This document shows positions 62,795 to 64,000 of a stretch of DNA of 64,000 bases, piece after piece (position 1 is the stretch's first letter; every line of letters starts with the position of its first letter). The stretch covers positions 1 to 64,000 of the forward strand of contig CAVJTU010000002.1 in the NCBI GenBank assembly GCA_963652495.1, read 5' to 3'. The DNA is from Anthropogastromicrobium sp963652495. Lineage in GTDB: Bacteria; Bacillota; Clostridia; Lachnospirales; Lachnospiraceae. The notes below the pieces were generated by a model that was not told the origin of the DNA, ran no database searches, and was given only the letters and a program-made list of their open reading frames with translations. The translations under genes and the position numbers were made by a program.

Positions 62795-63089
62795 CTCCTT
62801 CCAATTCGTATTCGCGGTAAAGCCGTGCCATCTGAGAAAGATTTGTCACCATATCAAGCGTTTCTAACTCCCTTGGTGTGCAATATTCGCGGATGGATTG
62901 AGATAAACCAGTAAGTGGATCCTGCCCACTCCTGCTGCACGCTTCAAGTGACTCTTCTTCCTCGTCAAGCCGGTGCATGGCCTGCTGAAGTTCAAACATG
63001 CGCACACAGACGCGGCAGGCATCCCGAAGCGGTGAGTGCATGTACGGCAGCGAGGCCTTTAAAATCTGAATGTGGCGCTTTTGCGGCAT
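62766..63089 (-). CDS. Small helical protein of unknown function, partner of the next gene
   Basis: The 107-residue product is helical, with HIQILKASLPYMHSPLRDAC near the start and QAMHRLDEEEESLEACSR in the middle. AAGAGGTGC precedes the ATG on the minus strand. It is divergent from the protease fragment at 63235. No function is readable. Confidence 0.6.
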   Translation of the reverse strand: MPQKRHIQILKASLPYMHSPLRDACRVCVRMFELQQAMHRLDEEEESLEACSRSGQDPLTGLSQSIREYCTPRELETLDMVTNLSQMARLYREYELEGGAKHDADTV

Positions 63090-63234
63090 AAGGCACCTCT
63101 TGAATTTTTCATCTTCTTTAATGGAGTATATGCGGACAACATGTCTGATAGTACTACATAAGTTATAGTAAGCAGATGAGTAGCCATTCAGTATGACTTG
63201 AAGCGGTTATGCAGATGACAGTAAGGAGTATCGT

Positions 63235-63528
63235 ATGCTTATTATAGAAGGAAATGCAGTTTATGAGGTGGATTGTGAGTGCCTGCGTCGAAGATGGGGA
63301 CGATACCAGACAATCTGCTGCGATGAAAAGTCGATTTCAAAGGAACAGGTTGCCGTGCAGACCGGAGGCGTGTGCAGGGAGCAGCTGTCATATACCGGAA
63401 AAGGTGTCACTGTTGCCATTCTGGATACCGGATTGTACCCACATCCTGATTTGAAGGATCGCATCGCTGGATGGTATGATGCAGTCGAAGGTGCAGCTAA
63501 ACCTGCAGACCCGAACGGACATGGAACA
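63235..63528 (+). pseudogene. Subtilisin-like serine protease (S8), N-terminal half
   Basis: The 98 codons run from ATG (after AAGGAG) through a short N-terminal region to the catalytic Asp (VTVAILDTGLYPHPDL) and the catalytic His in DPNGHGT. The next codons should read HVAG but instead give QEGGNG and a stop at 63585. The missing remainder, starting exactly HVAGIIAGDG and including the catalytic Ser, is at 7377-8084 in the same orientation. Either these are the halves of one gene, or two paralogues were cut at the same site. Confidence 0.88.
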
Positions 63529-63530
63529 CA

Positions 63531-63542
63531 GGAAGGAGGAAA
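63531..63542. repeat. 12-bp inverted repeat at the protease break, right copy
   Basis: GGAAGGAGGAAA, the exact reverse complement of 7365-7376. It could also act as a ribosome binding site for a 23-codon frame at 63543-63614 that has no recognisable function. Confidence 0.6.
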
Positions 63543-63629
63543 TGGGTGTTGCTTTTTTTGCAAAACTGTGCTATTCTGCCTATAACAGATGCCTACAAAA
63601 GGTAAATGTATGAGGTATGGGAGATGAAT

Positions 63630-64000
63630 ATGATAATGATGAAGGAAGCAGCAACACTCGAAAGGACATCTGCGAATGAAGGTGTGCAGCTGCAGTCACT
63701 GACATTGAGTGAGGGTACGATTCGGTTTGAGCCGGATGTGACGGATTATAATGTGACGGTTGCAGAAGATGTGACGAAAATTCTGGTAAAAGGTGTTACC
63801 AGCGAGGAGGACAGTTTTTATACTGTAAGCGGCAACACCAACATGGTAAAAGGTAAAAATGAGATTGTCGTCACTGTCACTGACAAGGACGGCAACACAG
63901 GCAGCTATTACATCCATGTACAGGTAGGACAGCAGGCAGAACAGGAATCTGCATCGCAGGACTCACAGCAGAGTTCACAGTCTGCCCAGTCACAGGCGGC
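63630..64000 (+). CDS. Cadherin-like beta-sandwich protein, partial
   Basis: The frame is open to the end of the window. It has one cadherin-like beta-sandwich domain (LQSLTLSEGTIRFEPDVTDY to TGSYYIHVQ) and then a Gln/Ser-rich linker. Proteins with this domain are normally exported, but no signal peptide precedes it: the start MIMMKEAATLERTSANEG looks like a mature N-terminus. GGGAG lies 6 bases before ATG 63630; earlier in-frame ATGs (63606, 63624) exist. The missing signal peptide next to the protease break suggests the rearrangement also cut this gene's 5' end. Confidence 0.65.
   Translation, partial: MIMMKEAATLERTSANEGVQLQSLTLSEGTIRFEPDVTDYNVTVAEDVTKILVKGVTSEEDSFYTVSGNTNMVKGKNEIVVTVTDKDGNTGSYYIHVQVGQQAEQESASQDSQQSSQSAQSQA

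Noticed and set aside
7377..63528. A 56-kb integrative element bounded by the two protease halves
   Set aside because: The segment carries prfA, rho, leuS, rpmE and other core genes, so it is not a typical mobile element; only the unusual junction is reported.

Overview
The window looks like a chromosomal segment of a gut-type Clostridia bacterium, most likely Lachnospiraceae (Bacillota). The evidence is the gene set and its grouping: DUF4364, DUF1385, a YtqA-type radical SAM protein, SpoIID, Rex, a second EF-G paralogue, PyrB/PyrI, 6S RNA, a leucyl-tRNA synthetase leader with T-box sequence, and a Rho with a long low-complexity insert. Ribosome binding sites are strong AGGAGG types and many promoters are near-consensus sigma-A. 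No tRNA, rRNA or CRISPR array was seen.

Layout. 0-2.1 kb: remnant of an IS110-type transposase and two unrecognised exported proteins. 2.2-6.4 kb: pyrBI (minus strand) and a P-type cation ATPase. 6.4-8.1 kb: a truncated serine recombinase abutting the C-terminal half of a subtilisin-like protease. 8.1-28 kb: mostly housekeeping genes (D-Ala-D-Ala carboxypeptidase, 6S RNA, SpoIID, icd-aroD, rho, YtqA, rpmE, DUF1385-prmC, prfA, mgsA, rex, nnr-alr-mazF, yebC, luxS). 28.4-31.8 kb: a two-gene glycan module (GH112 phosphorylase and GH105 hydrolase). 32.2-53.5 kb: a large same-strand defence island. 53.6-63.1 kb: DUF3574, tyrA, EF-G paralogue, leuS, M28 peptidase and a pair of small conserved genes. 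63.2-64 kb: the N-terminal half of a subtilisin-like protease and the start of a cadherin-like protein.

The defence island joins a SNF2 helicase and a 1603-residue adenine methyltransferase, as in class 1 DISARM (DrmD, DrmMI), to an SMC/AAA_13-type ATPase, a 2107-residue DExH helicase/DUF1998 protein with a probable C-terminal PD-(D/E)XK nuclease, and a UvrD helicase with an N-terminal RelE-like domain. Adjacent genes overlap by one base except where a 2.8-kb unit carrying a DUF1703-type AAA-ATPase/nuclease has been inserted. That insertion duplicated the start of the helicase gene (61 bp, three mismatches) and brings its own promoter. A pair of about 145-bp inverted repeats brackets 31.9-44.8 kb. 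The methyltransferase gene contains two clusters of back-to-back near-perfect hairpins inside its reading frame.

Other features that ordinary gene calling would miss: (i) the two halves of a subtilase, at 7.4 and 63.2 kb, are exactly complementary at the HGT/HVAG codon junction and carry 12-bp inverted repeats at the break; (ii) a dispersed family of short palindromic intergenic repeats, three of which supply the TGA stop codon of the gene they follow; (iii) a leuS leader that keeps only the 3' part of a T-box; (iv) a candidate structured RNA and a perfect palindrome in front of an antitoxin-less mazF.
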